The notes: generated by a model not told the origin, from the letters alone. Positions 43,601 through 57,204 are shown, numbered from the stretch's first letter. The stretch: 64,000 nucleotides of DNA from Plantago major (GCA_026545765.1 CM048842.1:29313167-29377166), one strand, 5' to 3'. Made by a program: numbers and translations.

Positions 43601-46600
43601 TCAGTCTGCAAATTTCCTATCTCCAAACCTTTTGATGTCATCAGAATAATCATTGAGAAGTGTTCTGACGAGCATCTCAGTGTCTCTGGCAAATCCACAG
43701 ACCTCTTTGTAGGTTTTGGTAGGATTTTTCTTAACAAAATGTTTGACCCACAGATACTTTCCCCACTTCTAGGCATGCTCTATTCTGATATCTGAAAGCT
43801 TGAAATATTCGTAGATAATCCTCAGATATCTGATGTCACCCTTGTATTGATCTTCAGTTAGATAGAACGACTCATAGGGTTCCACAGCGAGTCTTGCTCT
43901 TGTGCTGTTCTGTGATATTCGATTATTGCACATCATCTGGCTTTCCATATGGACATTCATCAGAGAGGTCCTTTCTCATGGCTTCAGTTCTCTTGACAAC
44001 TTCAAAATCCAACCAGGCTTTAATGTGATTGGTGTTGATCAAGGTTGGCTTATCTTTTCTCTATTCCATAAGTTGTTTATGGATTGGTTCTGGAAATCTT
44101 GAATTTACGAGTAGATGCTTAAGTTCCAGAATCCAATAGCCATTTTTCTGATTGATGCACCTGTAGACAGAGGAATCATTGTCATTCTTCACATACTCTA
44201 TTTTGGCTTCTTCTGGCCTGAGTGGAAGTTGACTTTGTCTTTGCTTTCGCTCTCTCATTCCTTCTCTGTCTTGAATTCTCTTTGTGTTGTTGCTTGAAGA
44301 ACCACCCTGGATAGACTTGGTATTTCCAGAGGGTGTTTTAGCTGCTAGGGGCTTTGCAGCTATGGGCTCAGTTAGGCTTTCAATTTTCCTTTTTCTGTGA
44401 AGAGGAGCTTCATCTTCATCAGTTTCCTCATCATCATCAAGATTACAGCCTTCTTCATTGCCCAGGGACTTGATTTGACCTTCTTCTTCTTCTTCAGAAG
44501 ATTCATCAATCCCTTTAACTTGTCTTCTCCTTGGAGCCTTGGTACTCCTTGAGGTTTCTGTGCTTTGGCCCTTGTTATCATTGTAGTTCCTTCAGTAGGT
44601 TTCTGGGAAGCAACTACTATTTGCAAAGCAGCTTGGCTTGAGGAGGGTTCATTGATTCTGAGTGGTGGCTGGGAAGTTTTCATGTTTCTTCTTCCTCGCT
44701 GAACCGCAGCAGCTCCAGATTTCTTCTCCTTCTTCCCATTCCCCTGACTTTGAGGTCCAGATTTGTACACTCTTTCCCCCTTAGTCATTGTTGGCTGACT
44801 CAGTCTCATAAAAGAATCTGAGAGAGAGTTAAAATGCCCTTGTAAGTAATTGTAGGCAGTGACCAACTTCTGAAGTTCGGCTTTGAGCTCCTGATTTTGC
44901 TTGATAAGTCCATTGTCCTTATTAGTGAGCTCTGCCAATGGGCCTAGGATGGCATCTTCTTTTCCAGCAGTGTAACTTGCCTCTTGGAAAGCTTTTTCAG
45001 CTAAAGACGCATCATCGTCCCTTATCATTCCCAGATCTTTCTGAGCAATGACTATGCTAGTTGTTCTCTGAGTGATGAGCTCAGTGAACTTTTTCAATTC
45101 AGAGGGGACGGAGGGAATTACTTCCTTGTTCTATGAAGACATCTCCTTTTTCAGATGAGCCAGTACTTGGTATCTGTTCATGTATTCATGGGAGTGGACA
45201 TTTGGCAGTTTGCTGAAAGTTTCAGGAGCAATCAGTTTCCTTTTCAAGTGTGAAACTGCTAAATGTTCATTGCGGTGCTCTGCCAAAGTCTTGTCTTCTT
45301 CATCATCTGAGTAATCGAGTTCTCATCCTCTTGGACATTTTCATCGATTGTGTCAAGTCCAGCAACCATCTCAGAGATTGGTTTCTTCGCTTTTTGGGAG
45401 GAGGATGGTACTTCTTTTGAAGATGATGCAGCCTTAGCATCATGCTTAATTTCAGATACTTCTTCAGTATCGAGTTCTTTGGTGATGGCATTTACAGCAT
45501 CCTGTAGCTCTTTAACCTCAGAGTAAGCAATCATCTCTTGCAGATATTGATCTTGTAGTTGGTCAAGCTTGTCTCTGGATTTAGCTAACTGGTCTTCCAG
45601 TTGAAGATGGAGCTGTTGTTCTTCTTCCAACAGTTGTCTGAGTTGAGCAGTTCTGGATTGCGTATTCAACAATTTCTGAGCGATTTCCTCAGAATCATCA
45701 ACTACTTGTTCTGTAATAACCTTTTGTTGGGAAGATGGATGAGTTGACTTTTGAGGAGATGGAGACGGAGATTTCTTTGCTTTCCTCTCAGTTTGCTTTT
45801 CAGCAGTTGAGGCAGGATTTCTTTGTGAAATTCCTCCGGTCCCTGGTACAGGGGCATCATCATCATCCTTTTTGTCTCTGTCATCCTTTTGGTGATGGTC
45901 AGTGGGAGGTTCATCGAAGTCGTTTTCGTTTATCTCTTCCTCCTCATCATCTTCAGATACAAGATTGATCACTTCAGGAATAGTGATCTTCTGCCCATTA
46001 ACCTCTTCTTGTTCAGAAGGTATAAATTGCAGTCTCAGGGAATCGGCTTGAATGCCATCGTAATCTTGTCGACCATCCGCCTGCTCAAAGGCTTGTATCA
46101 AATCGCGCCACTTCTCCGGAGAAATCCTTATGCAATAGAGTCGAATCGTGTATTGTTCTGAGGGAACATTGCATGGATATCGTCTCAAGTCAAGAGCTCG
46201 TGCTCGTCTGGTTGGTTGATCTGTGATTCTCAATATTTCAGAGAGATCAGAGCACCTTAACCTTTGCCATTTCTTGAAGCATTGAATATGCTTTGGCAGG
46301 GTTTGAGCTTTGAAGAAGGGAAGTAGGTCCCTTTTCTCATCATTGGGAGCCTACTTTGCACTTGTTTGAGCCTGAAAGAAAGAGTTTTGAGTGAGCTTCA
46401 AAACTTTTGTAGATATCTGAGTAGAAGTGTAGTTTAGTTTCTGAGTTACCTGAGTAAGTACTTCAGGCTCAGAGACTTGTGCTACTGAGACAATTGGTGT
46501 CTCAGATATCTTGTTGTGAGGTGTGGACTTGGAAGTCTGGTCCTCATCAACCTTTCTTTCTTGAACATGAGAATTAAGATTAATACAATACTTAGGAAAT

Positions 46601-49164
46601 TATTTGAAAGAATTTGTGCAAAAATGCTTTAATGAGTTCTGAGTTTTGGACTTACTTCCTCAATAGGAAGCTCAGAGTCATTTTTCTCACAAACTTTCTC
46701 AGTTTCTGGTATTCTTTCATGTGATGTTGCCTTGGGAGCTTCATCAATTTCCATTGATGCAGGGGATGTCGCAACTTTTTCCCTTTGCATTTCTACTTCT
46801 GAATGAGCCTGTAAGTAGAAAGTATTGAATATTTTAGAAGAAGTTTAAGATAACCCATGATGAAGAATACCTATCACTGATTTTTCATGTACCTTCATGC
46901 TAGAAGGCTCAATGATGTGTTCTTCAGAAACCTTGTCGGTCTCTGGGTTCGTCTCTAGCATTACTGCCTTATCTTCCTCTTTCTCAGTTGGAGCCAGTTA
47001 GAAACATTTACTTTAAATGATTAAGCATATAGACAAATGACTGAAAAGTGTTATCTTAAGAATCAAGTATCACCTGTGGCACAGGCTCAGATTTCTTAAG
47101 AGGCGAGGTTGTGGTAACCTCCTTCTCAGTTTCTGAGGCAAGCTTTCCAGCTTCCTCTTGTTTCTGTGTTTCTAACTCAGCCTGTAACAAAGAATTTTTA
47201 TATAAGTAACAAGATATACAAGCATAAAAATTTTCACAAGGTAGGAGTTAAACCATTCATTTCGAGCATTGTCGGTCGATTGGTCTCTGGAACTTGTGAC
47301 CCTTTTATACTTTGGTCTTCTTGTTCCGATCTGACTTCTTTGTTTGAAGTTTTAGGTACTTCACACCTTTCACGAGTGTGCAACTCAGTTTGCCTCCTGT
47401 TGATCATCTTGAGTGGATGTCTCGACTTGATCCCTCTTGTCGAGTTGGGGAACCCCGCTTTTGCAGGATTTTCTTCGTGATGTTGTAATCTTTGGTAATT
47501 GAAATGGAGTTCATTTACCATTTCATCAACCACTTGTGGTCATTGCGGATGTTGTGGTTGCAGGCGTAAGATCGGTCAGTAGAGTGTTCTTCCAGATTTT
47601 TAGATGTGGCATTTTCATCAGCATCTGCCAGCACTAAATTACTACTCATCAGGGCTTCTTGAAGTTGTGCGTAAGAAACGTTCCCTGATGATGTGTTTGC
47701 ACCAACAACCTTTGCTATAGGTGCTTGTTCAGCAACCTGAGGTGTAGGTTCTTCTTCAGAAACCTTATCACCAGTTACTGTTACAGTAACCTTAGCCCTC
47801 TTTGTTCTTTCTAGGACTTGAGAGATGACTAGTTCATCATCTTCATCGTCAGAGCTCTCATCAGCATTGGGAACTGATTGGTCCATTACTCCTGCGATTT
47901 CTACAGATGGGGCTTGGTGCTTTTCACCTGTTTTGACAGCATTGGTAAGTTCATCAGCAAGGCATTATGCATTAGTCACAACATTTCTGAACGCACTTTC
48001 TCTTGCTGAGTCTACTTGTTCAGTAGTTGATGACTCTTTTGCAGCATTGATGAGTTGATCTGCCTTTATCAGTTCATCGGCAAGGCCTGCAGATATCTGA
48101 GAATCGACAACCTCAATGGGTGTGTCTTCTGATTTGCCAGCAGACTTCTTTCTTGAAGTTCTGGGCTTCTTGGTCGCAACCTTTTCTTCAGATACCTTTT
48201 CAGACTTTCGCTTCTTAGAACCTTTCTGAGACCCAGTAACCTTTTTCATCAAGTTTGTATACTCATATTTGTAGAGTAGGTTACTGTTGGCTATTTCAGC
48301 CGTCTCTCTGAGCTCAATGCCAAGCTTTTCCAGCAAGTAGCATATCTTCAGACCATAGCCTACTGTGGCCTTTGGCTCAGCTAGTCCTTTGGTGATCTTA
48401 GGCTTGAAGCCTTGAATCTTCTTCACAAACTTCATGAAGGCGTACTTTCCCCAGTTAAAAGGGTTTTCCAGCCTTTTGTCTTGTTGATTCAGCAAGAACA
48501 TCATGATCCATCGTTCTTGGCTTATCTGGTCAGCACCTCCTTGTAGACCATCAAAGCATCTGTGAAGAATGCAAGCCAATACATCCCAGTGAACCATCAG
48601 ATGTCTGGTTCGGATGTCAGCAAGCTTGAACTCAGTGGGTGTATCTGATTTTTCAAGATCACACACGTCACTGTACAATTGTTTAACACCTTCAAGGAGA
48701 TCATCATCCTTGGTGTTTATTTCAAAATCCTTTCCAAGATTTTGAAACTCAAACAACTTACAGAAAGTTGTTAAGTCCAGAAGGATTTCCTTTCCTTGGA
48801 CTGAGGTTTTGACAGACACTATTGCAGTGCCTTCAGAAACACAGGAAATTATCCTGGAGTTGTTGTAGAATTCCAACACATCGAGTGATGAAATTCCACT
48901 TGGGCGAGCAGATAGAAAACCCTTGATTTGTGCCTTTTCAAGCATGTCAAGAATCAGCTTTCTGTCGGCTTGGTTCTCTATTGCAGCCGTGAGGTATTCC
49001 TCAACCATGGCACCACCCCAAATCATTCTGTGATTTGAAGTCCAATGGTCAGGATTAAAATCTCCTACCAGTCGGTTGTTCACAATAACCAACTCTGGTG
49101 CTTGCTTTTCAGCAGTACCAGTGGAGGATTGAGATTTCTGTGTGGAAGAATTTTTTGGGGCCAT
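43601..49164 (-). pseudogene. ORF2: intron-containing post-pol gene of element C
   Basis: ATG 49164 opens a 399-residue frame, longer than in B. It starts MAPKNSSTQKSQSS, has the same globular domain and then continues through KKSAGKSEDTPIEVVDSQIS, where B has two stops. Introns correspond to those of B. One at 46372-46449 has GTAACTCAG and TTTCTTTCAG ends. A donor AAG/GTACATG near 46891 is intact, where B has GA. Elsewhere C has lost an acceptor (CAG to CAT near 46575). An acidic segment, coiled coil (LRQLLEEEQQLHLQLEDQL), short Glu run and C-terminal domain follow to a TGA at 43601-43603. Frameshifts near 43780, 44060, 44370 and 45260 break it. Function unknown. Confidence 0.7.
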
Positions 49165-49993
49165 CTCTTTATATAGTGTAGGGAATTTGGTGTTTGAAAG
49201 AGATTTGATTCAGTAATTCTTTGCATAAAAACTTAATCTTGATTTGTAGAGATTGTAGAAGGTTTGTAGAGAATCAAGAGAAGGTTTTGCTATTTTTGTG
49301 TAAGTCAGAATTTTGGATTAGGCGAAAGTGATTTCTTTTGCCAAAATCCTATATATATATAGCAATAGAATCTCAACAGACAAATACATACAAATTGATT
49401 TTGTGTGTACGTATCTGTGATTTGCAAGCAGGCGTGAGCAAAAGCTAGTTCGGCGTTAAATGCAAAGTGGGCTTTGTCAGAATTTTTACAGTCCACTATT
49501 TACTGTGAATTAATTTCCGCCGTATAGATCAAACGCTTAATTTCATCAAGGGTCACCATTGCTTTTTCAGCAATGATCACAATCAACAAGTGTAATTGTG
49601 CCCATTTAATGAATTTTGGCTATTAGCTATCTGAATCACGTTTTTGTATGACCAAGAACACTGTTTGCATCTGAATCTGTCTTATAGAGTGATTCAGATA
49701 TCTGAGTTTCATCAAGGGTCACCATTGCGTCTTTCCAAGTTTTTCATCAAGATAGATAATGCGAATTTCAAGAGAGTAGTTGACTGCAGATAGTTGTACT
49801 ATTCTCCTTTGTGTTCCCCGTTTATAGAGTGATTCAGATATCTGAGTTTCCGTCTCAGAGATCTTAAGCTGTCTTTTTGCTCTTTAGCCTTTTTGACTTC
49901 TGGATACCCATTCCAGATTTCTCTTTTCTCTTCTCTGGATGCCCGCTCCAGATACCTCTTCTCTGGATGCCCGTTCCAGCTTCCTGAACTTTT
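49165..49993 (-). other. linker between pol and ORF2 in element C
   Basis: It has no gene. It holds a TATA box at 49349-49362 and the tandem repeat at about 49900-49985. AAGGGTCACCATTG occurs twice (49549, 49713), indicating a short duplication that B lacks. Confidence 0.6.
49349..49362 (-). promoter_or_regulatory. TATA box upstream of ORF2, element C
   Basis: GCTATATATATATAGGATTT on the minus strand lies about 190 bp before the ORF2 ATG. It matches the element B motif at 23289-23299, including the flanking TTTTGGCAAAAGAAAT. Confidence 0.5.
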
Positions 49994-52900
49994 TCAGTTC
50001 ATTGGTAGTTCCATTAGTCCAAGACTATGTCTTAAGGCGAAGAATCTACTTTCTTGTAGTGGCTTAGTGAAGATATCTGCAAGTTGGTCTCCAGTGCAAA
50101 TCTTGAGTATCTCTATATTGCCTTTTTCAACATGGTCTCTGATGAAGTGATGTCTAACATCAATATGCTTTGTTGTGGCATGAAATTTAGGATTCTGTGT
50201 AATCGCAATAGCACTTATGTTGTCACAAAAAATGGGAGTTTTCTTCTCATCGAGTCCATAGTCTTTAAGTTGTTGTTGTATCCACAGAATTTGTGTTGCA
50301 CAACAACTAGCAGCAATATATTCAGCCTCTGTGTTAGAAGTTGCAATTGAGTTTTGCTTCTTGCTAAACCACGAGATAAGTCTAGTACCCAGAAACTAAC
50401 AAGTTCCTGAGGTGCTTTTCCTATCAAGCAGTGATCCAGCATAATCAGCGTCTGAGTACCCAGCTAAATTCAATCCACTTTCTTTAGGATACCACAATCC
50501 TACATCTACTGTACCTTTTACATACCTTAATATTTTCATAGCAATGTTGTAGTGTGTTTGCATCGGATTTGTCTGAAATCTAGCACACACTCCAACGGCG
50601 TATTGAATATCAGGTCTACTTGCAGTGTGGTAAAGTAGTGAACCTATCAATTTCCTATACTTATGTTCTTTAACACTCTTATCTGATTCAATATAGGTCA
50701 TTTTGGTTCCAATGCTCATAGGTATCTTAGCATTCTTTTCAGAAGGCTTAAGATTGAATTTTGTGAGCATATCTTTTGCATACTTTGTTTGACTAATGAA
50801 TATTCCATCATTGAGTTGCTTGACTTGCAATCCTAGAAAATAATTCATTTCTCCCATCATGCTCATCTCAAACATACTTTTCATGAGATTTGCAAAGTCA
50901 TTACAAAGTTGCTTGTCCTTAGATCCAAATATGATGTCATCAACATATACTTGAACTAAGAGTAGTTTCCTATCATGATTTAAGGTAAATAAAGTTTTAT
51001 CAACTTCACCTTTCTTGAAACCACTTTCCAGAAGGTATTTGGCCAAAGTGTCATACCATGCTCTTGGAGCCTGTTTCAGTCCATCTGAGCTTTACATAGT
51101 TTATAGACCATTCTACTTTCTGAGGAAACTTCAAAGCCAGGTGGTTGCTCAACATAAACTTCTTTTGCAAGTTCACCGTTCAAGAATGCACTTTTGACAT
51201 CCATCTGATAAACTTTAAAATCTTTATGAGCTGCAAAGGCTAGAAAGAGTCTTATTGCATCCAATCTGGCAACTAGTGCATATGACTCATCAAAATCTAA
51301 GCCTTCAGTCTGGGTAAATCCCTTGGCAACCAATCTTGCTTTGTTTCTTGTTATTTCACCAGATTCATTCATCTTGTTTCTGAAAACCCACTTGGTTCCA
51401 ATCACAGATATTCCTTCTACAAATGGAACTAGTTTCCAGACTTTGTTTCTCTCAAATTGATCCAACTCTTCTTGCATTGCAGAGATCCAGTCTTGGTCTC
51501 CTAATGCTTCTTCTATATTTTTTGGTTCAATATTTGAGATGAAACATCCAAAGAGAGAATTAGCATTTTCAGCTATTGCTCTCCTACTCCTAACACCTTG
51601 ATTAATTTGTCCAATCACATCTTTTGCAGGATGATCCTTGATCCATCTTATCATAGGTTTAGTACTAGTAGGATCAATATCCAAATGATTTGAATGTGAA
51701 TCACTGGGATTTTGATTTGATACTTTTTCAGTATCTAAGACATTTTGCTCCTCAGAAGGGCAATTAATGTCTGACACTTGTTCAGTGTTTGAGCTATCTG
51801 GAACATGTCTTTCAGAGAGATTATTTCCAGAGATAGCTTGATGATGAATATCTTCAGTTTCCATTTCTGGAAGTTTCATAGGAAATTCTTCATCATGTTT
51901 GTGAGTCATCTGGTTGTTACTAGGCATATCAGGCTTTTCTACGTCAGAGTCATCCTCACTTTCCATAATGATGTTTCTCCTTTCTGAGGATTCTTCTTCA
52001 GAATCCCTCAACATTAGTTCTTTGAACCTTTCTGAGAGTTCATCATTAGGAGGTGTTTTCTTACTTCCTTCATAGAATACAACATGAACTGATTTCAATT
52101 TTCTTTGTTCTTTTGTTGTAAATTCTGTAGGCTTTGCTATTCGTGGAATAACCAAGAAATACACCTTCATCTGCCTTTGGTTGAAATGTTCTCAGATAAT
52201 ATTTTGCATTGTTTAAAACAAAACATCTACAACCAAATACTCTCAGATGTTTGATATTAGGGAGTCTACCAACCAAGATTTCATAAGGGGTCTTGTCATG
52301 GTGTTTGTTTATCAAACATACATTACGAGTGTAGCAGTGTTTGACTTCAACCCAATAAAATTCACTTATTTCAAATTCATTAGCATCGTCCTTGCGGCTT
52401 CTTTAAGGGTTTTGTTTTCCTTTCGCAACACCATTTTGTTGAGGTGTTCTTCAGAGGAAAGTTGGTGTTGTATACCTTTGCAGTACAAAACTCCTTTATG
52501 TCTTGGTTGACAAACTCGATTACCATGGTGCGATACGATTGCAGATACCTTGTCATTTTTCATGACTTGAAGCTTTTTCAGCAAGTTTGGTATCTCCACC
52601 CTGGCATCAGATTTGTGTTTCAGAAAGACAACCCAAGTGAATCTTGAGAAGTCATCTACAACAACCAGACCATACTTCTTTCCTGCATAACTAGTTACAG
52701 ATGATTCAAAAAGATCCATGTGTAATGGTTGTAGTGGTCTAACACTAGAGTGTCTAATTTTGGACTTGAAAGAGACCTTAGATTGTTTCCCCATCTGACA
52801 GGCAGAACAGATACCATCCTTTCTGAAAGATGTTTTGGGAAGGCCAACCACTAACTCTTTCTTGGCAAGTCTGTTCAGAGTTTTGAAGTTCAAGTGACTC

Positions 52901-53345
52901 ATTCTTTTATGCCATAACCAGTGCTCTTCTGTGTGACCAGATTGACTCACCATGAGATATTCTTCAGTAGTGGCAGATGCCCAATCGGCAACATAAAGAC
53001 TGCCTTTCCGCCGAGCAACCAAGACTGTCTGCTTTGACTCATTGTCAATTAGTTTGCAGTATTTTGCTTTGAATTTTCTGATAAAACCTTTGTCGCAAAA
53101 CGGCTCATGCTAAATAGATTATATTTCAAATCCTTAACATGTAATACGTCGGTGATTGTTAATGTTCCCAATTTGACGTTGCCAAATCCCGAGAGGATTT
53201 AATTCTCCTCAAAATCGATATCTGGTCCGTGTTGCAAGCTTTGTAATCGACTGATTTGCTTTGTCTCTGTCATGTGCTTTCCGCATCCACTATCAAATAG
53301 CCATTGTGCTTTAGTCCGGAAGCATTCACTGACAGAAGCAGGAGA
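49994..53345 (-). pseudogene. pol: copia protease, integrase, RT and RNase H of element C
   Basis: The protease site is WLFDSGCGKHMTET near 53280. The integrase zinc finger is WHKRMSHLNFKTLN to CSACQMGK (about 52780-52920). The core has HMDLFESSV, but the second catalytic Asp of R-T-D-H-G-T-E-F has become His (VSHHGN), followed by a 1-base frameshift. RT holds [35 protein letters not shown] and catalytic YVDD (50936-50947). RNase H ends with [11 protein letters not shown] and a TGA at 49994-49996. Breaks fall near 51060, 52100-52370 and 50400. The RT and RNase H are otherwise well kept. Confidence 0.9.
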
Positions 53346-55400
53346 TTAGGTTCTCAATTTAAAGTTGGAACCATCAGGACTAAACAATCTTCCAGTAGGA
53401 ATCCATTTTTGAATGAATTTCCTTGGAACATTCTTTTGTCTGATAGGAACATAAGGAGGAATTCTAATTGAATGATTATCATTATTAAGAATTATTTTCT
53501 TCCTTGGTGTGTTCCTAGGTGCTCCATTTGGTGCTTTCAGATACCTGTCAGGTTTCTGTGTTTGCTTTTCAGCAAACTTAGCTTTCCTTGCCAAATTTCT
53601 TCTAGCCCTGGCATTCAGATTTTCAGTGGCTTGATTCAACTTCCACTTCTGATAATTGCTTTGAGCAATTCTAGCCTTTAGCCATCGTTCTTGCTCCTGT
53701 TTGTATTCATGAGCAAGTTGTTTCTCGATGCCTTTATAGCCAATACAGTTTCGAGCACTTGAAGCTTTCTGAGATCTTTTCTCAGCAGCTTTGCTAGTCT
53801 CTGGTTGGTCCAATTTCTTTCCAGAAAAAGTGACATGGGAGAATTTGCCAGCTCCTGCAATTCTACCCTTTTGAGAGACATAGCACTGTGGGTGTTTACA
53901 CTTTTCAGTGTTGTGTTTCTTTTCAGAGACGTGCCCAACAGTTTTGTTTTTGACTTGTTTTCCCCACAAAGGTTTAGTCGCAACTGCCTTTCCTTTGTCA
54001 ACAATCTTCGTCTTCTGACCGATACTATAGATTGCATGGGAACCATCTTGCTAAGTACTTACAAATGTTCTTCTTTCCTCACTCTTATTCAGAGTGATAG
54101 AACTACCTGACTGTGTATTCAGCCCAAGTCCTTTCTTTTCTGAAGGATCTCTTTAAGTAAGATTGTACTTCAGTAAGAGTGTCACTAGCTTTGGCATAAG
54201 ATTGAAAAGATAATTCTTACTTTTCGAGTTCCTTGTTTTTAGAAAGAAGATCTTCATATTTCTTTCGTAATTCAGCCATTGCTTCTTATGTGACTTTTCA
54301 GTCTCAGATATCTGAGCTTTGAGAAATGCATTTTCAGCATCCTTTTTCTCAGATATCTTAACTAATTGAGAATTTTCCTTTGCAAGAGAATTCTTTTCTT
54401 CTTCAAGATTTTCGGCTCTAGCTCGGATCATTAGAAATTCTCTTTCATAGATGTCAAGTTCTTTCCTGAGATTTTCTAGATCTTTTATTTCTTCTTCATC
54501 ACTTTCATAAGTATAACAAGAAGTATGTGTTACCTCATCAGCCATAAGACAGATTTCTATGTTAGAGATGTCTGGACCGTCAATCTCAGCAACTCCACAC
54601 ATTTCATTCTTCTTGAGGCCGAAGTCGATTATATCATGAGTAACTCCACATAATTCTGGTGATGGTAAGGTTGAGTCATCTGAATTGTCATCTTCAGAAT
54701 CTGTCTCAACGTCTAGAGCATCCAGTTGAGTTTGGATTTTCTTTCTTTCTTCAGTTAATAAAGCTTTCTGGCTTCTTCTGAAGATTCTTCTATCTTTCTT
54801 GTCACCTGTCCTTAGTTTGTTGAAGGCAGGACAATCCTTCTTGAAGTGACGGTTTCGACAATAGAAAGCAGATATCGTTTCAATTTCTACTTCCTCGGAC
54901 ATGATGCTTTACGAAATGGCTTGTTCAGCGAGCTTTGCATATTTTTGTACTGGTGATAGTTTGAGCCTAGATGCTTTTTCAGCTTCTCTTTGGCTTTTCT
55001 TCTCTCAATTTCTCGACTGGCATATTTGCTCATTTGCTTTGCAGCAAGAGCATCCTCAGTCTCTTCCTTGCTTTTCTTCTTTTCAGAAGTTCCTTGAGCA
55101 ACTAGAGCAATATTTTACAACTTTTCAGTTGTTTGTTCTCTTTGTGTTGTCTCATAATCAACCGTAGCAAGATGTGAGAAGAGTTCCACTGGAGTGATAT
55201 TTGGCGTTCCTTGGTTAAAATAAAAGAATTTAGTATGCTCCCAGTTGTGGTTAAGACTTCTGACAATAGTCTTAATCTTTTCTGACTGGGAGTATCTGTT
55301 GCTTTCCCCAAGTGCTGCCATATCACTCATGAGAGTGGTAAATCTGAAATCAAGTTCTTCCAGAGTTTCAGACATTCCTGCACACTTAACACACAAATTA
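53346..55400 (-). pseudogene. gag: copia gag of element C, N-terminus deleted
   Basis: The ATG near 55370 (MSETLEELDFRFTTLMSDMA) is joined almost directly to the leader. Compared with D, about 170 residues are missing. GTPNITPVELFSHLATVDYE and the motif AFYCRNRHFKKDCPAFNKLR follow. The latter is a CCHC knuckle with the first Cys gone and the spacing shortened by one. A coiled coil (NLRKELDIYEREFLMIRARA) and a basic tail (KWKLNQATENLNARARRNLA) precede protease. Frame changes lie near 54150, 54050 and 54900. Confidence 0.8.
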
Positions 55401-55479
55401 AATAGTCCTCGAAAATGGACAAAGTTCCTTCACCTATCTGGGGATCTAGGTTCAGTGCAGAAGGCTTGTGAACCTCCCG

Positions 55480-55491
55480 CTCTGATACCAC
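55480..55491 (-). other. primer binding site of element C
   Basis: TGGTATCAGAGC on the minus strand lies two bases (AG) from the LTR end. It is the usual site complementary to initiator tRNA-Met in plant copia elements. Confidence 0.9.
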
Positions 55492-55493
55492 TT

Positions 55494-57204
55494 GTTGGTC
55501 CAGATAACGGCAAAGTAAAAGACTAGAGGGGGGGGGGGGGAATAGTCTTTTAAAACTTTTGTCGATAAAAACTATTTCTCAGATATCTGTGTAGATATCT
55601 GATACTTAGATTCAGAGCGCGGAAGACTTAAGATAGATAAGTGCAGAAACAGTTAAAGTGTATGTGTGTGTTGCTAAAATGTAAGTACAGAAAAGTAAAT
55701 AACACAGCAAGTATAGTGGTATCTGGAGGTGACGTAATCCTCCAACTAATCCACTTCAGTCTTCCAAACACCTAGAATTCACTAGAATAGATAATTGAGG
55801 TCACCTTACAAAAATCCTATTCTAAGATTCCTTAAACAAATGGTTCCCAACCAAATGTTCCCCCTGAGTTGTTCCCCGGCTTCCTCAGCCAAGTACTTCC
55901 TGTACTCAGGAACCTTTTTGAGCTATTCCCTAGCTTCCCAAGCTAAGTACTTCCTGTGCTCAATAACCTTGGAGTTATTCCTTAGTTTCCCAAATCAAGT
56001 ACTTCCTATACTCCGTTAACCTTGGAGTTATTCACTGATTTTTCAAACTAAGTACTTCCTGTACTCCACGCCAGTTATGATGTTGGTTTTGGTTTGAGTT
56101 GTCAGACGAGCTTCTTTGTTAACTTTTCAGTTAATCAGATAGCTCTGTGAATCAAGTATACTTAATACACTTTCCAATGTATGGTATCTTGTTCTTTTTA
56201 CTGACCCAAGTCTTAGATAAATGTTCTAGAGAATGAATCTCAGATACTTGATCTTTCAATTCAACTCTTTCACAGATAGCTGTGCTTGTCTAGGATCAGG
56301 ACACTTAGAACTTCAGTGTTACTCAAGATCAAGAGCTTTGGTCGCAACAGAAAGCTTTGAGGATAAGTAATTTGCTTGAGATAGCGAGATATGTGTTCAG
56401 TGTAAGTTCTTCAGGTTGTGTGTTCTCAAGCTGTCTAAGTGTTGATATTTATAGATGAATTTGAGTGCCGTTTGAATAGTATCCGTTAGACTTAAATCAA
56501 ATTCAAACTATTGATATCTGTGAGTACTGTAGCAGGTTTGTCTTCTTCTTCAGAAGCTACCGTTGCTTTTGTTCAGACATCTCTGTCCGTGCATTTAATG
56601 CATTGTACTATACTTTTGTCCTGTAGTGCCAACGGAACTATGCTTTGTATCAGAGACAACCTTGATCAGATTTCTCTGATTCTTTGCACGTTCTTATCTT
56701 TAACTTCAGATACCACTTTTATTGAAACAACTTTGTTTGCAATATATATATTTCTTTTTCAGAAATCTGGTTAAAGCTCAAGGTATCTGAGAATAGATAT
56801 CTGTGGACACTTTCCTTGTTTTCAGATAGACCTTTTATTTCTCAGATATCTCTTGTGACACAGTTTGTTTAAAACTATTCGTGTCTTTAAGATATCTGGC
56901 CAAGGTATCTATAAAACTGTTTCGGTAACCTTGTGCAGTTTCTTCAAATATTCAATGTCGTTGAACTTGTTCTGCTTGGATGTCTTCTTCTTGGTCTTCT
57001 CTTCATAAAGTAAAAATTACATTTTGAGACCTAACATCCTATACAAGATTAGCTAGACTATCATACTTAGTGGGTTTCCTCTTTTACAATGTTCAAGTGA
57101 ACCAAGAGTACTAATCACCTTTCTGGGACTAAGATAAGTCATCATGTTGCTGATCAAAATCCAAACAGATATTTCTAACAAAATATCTAACATATTTCCT
57201 AACA
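55494..57204 (-). repeat. 5' LTR of element C
   Basis: It is 1711 bp, with a TATA box (CTATAAATAT) at 56446-56455 on the minus strand. Four AAGTACTTCC-centred repeats lie at 55891, 55945, 55997 and 56049. A G run of 13 lies at 55528-55540. It ends CCTAACA before the CTAAC target duplication. Confidence 0.9.

Larger units (their letters stand above)
41498..57204 (-). mobile_element. element C: complete minus-strand copia element, 15.7 kb
   Basis: LTRs of 1711 and 1717 bp flank a full set of regions: PBS, gag, protease, integrase, RT, RNase H, linker, ORF2 and polypurine tract. The target duplication is CTAAC (41493-41497 and 57205-57209). The LTR pair differs by about 4% over the first 370 bp compared by eye and by less further on. 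That makes it younger than the element A array. Gag lacks its N-terminal part, and integrase is damaged. Confidence 0.92.
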
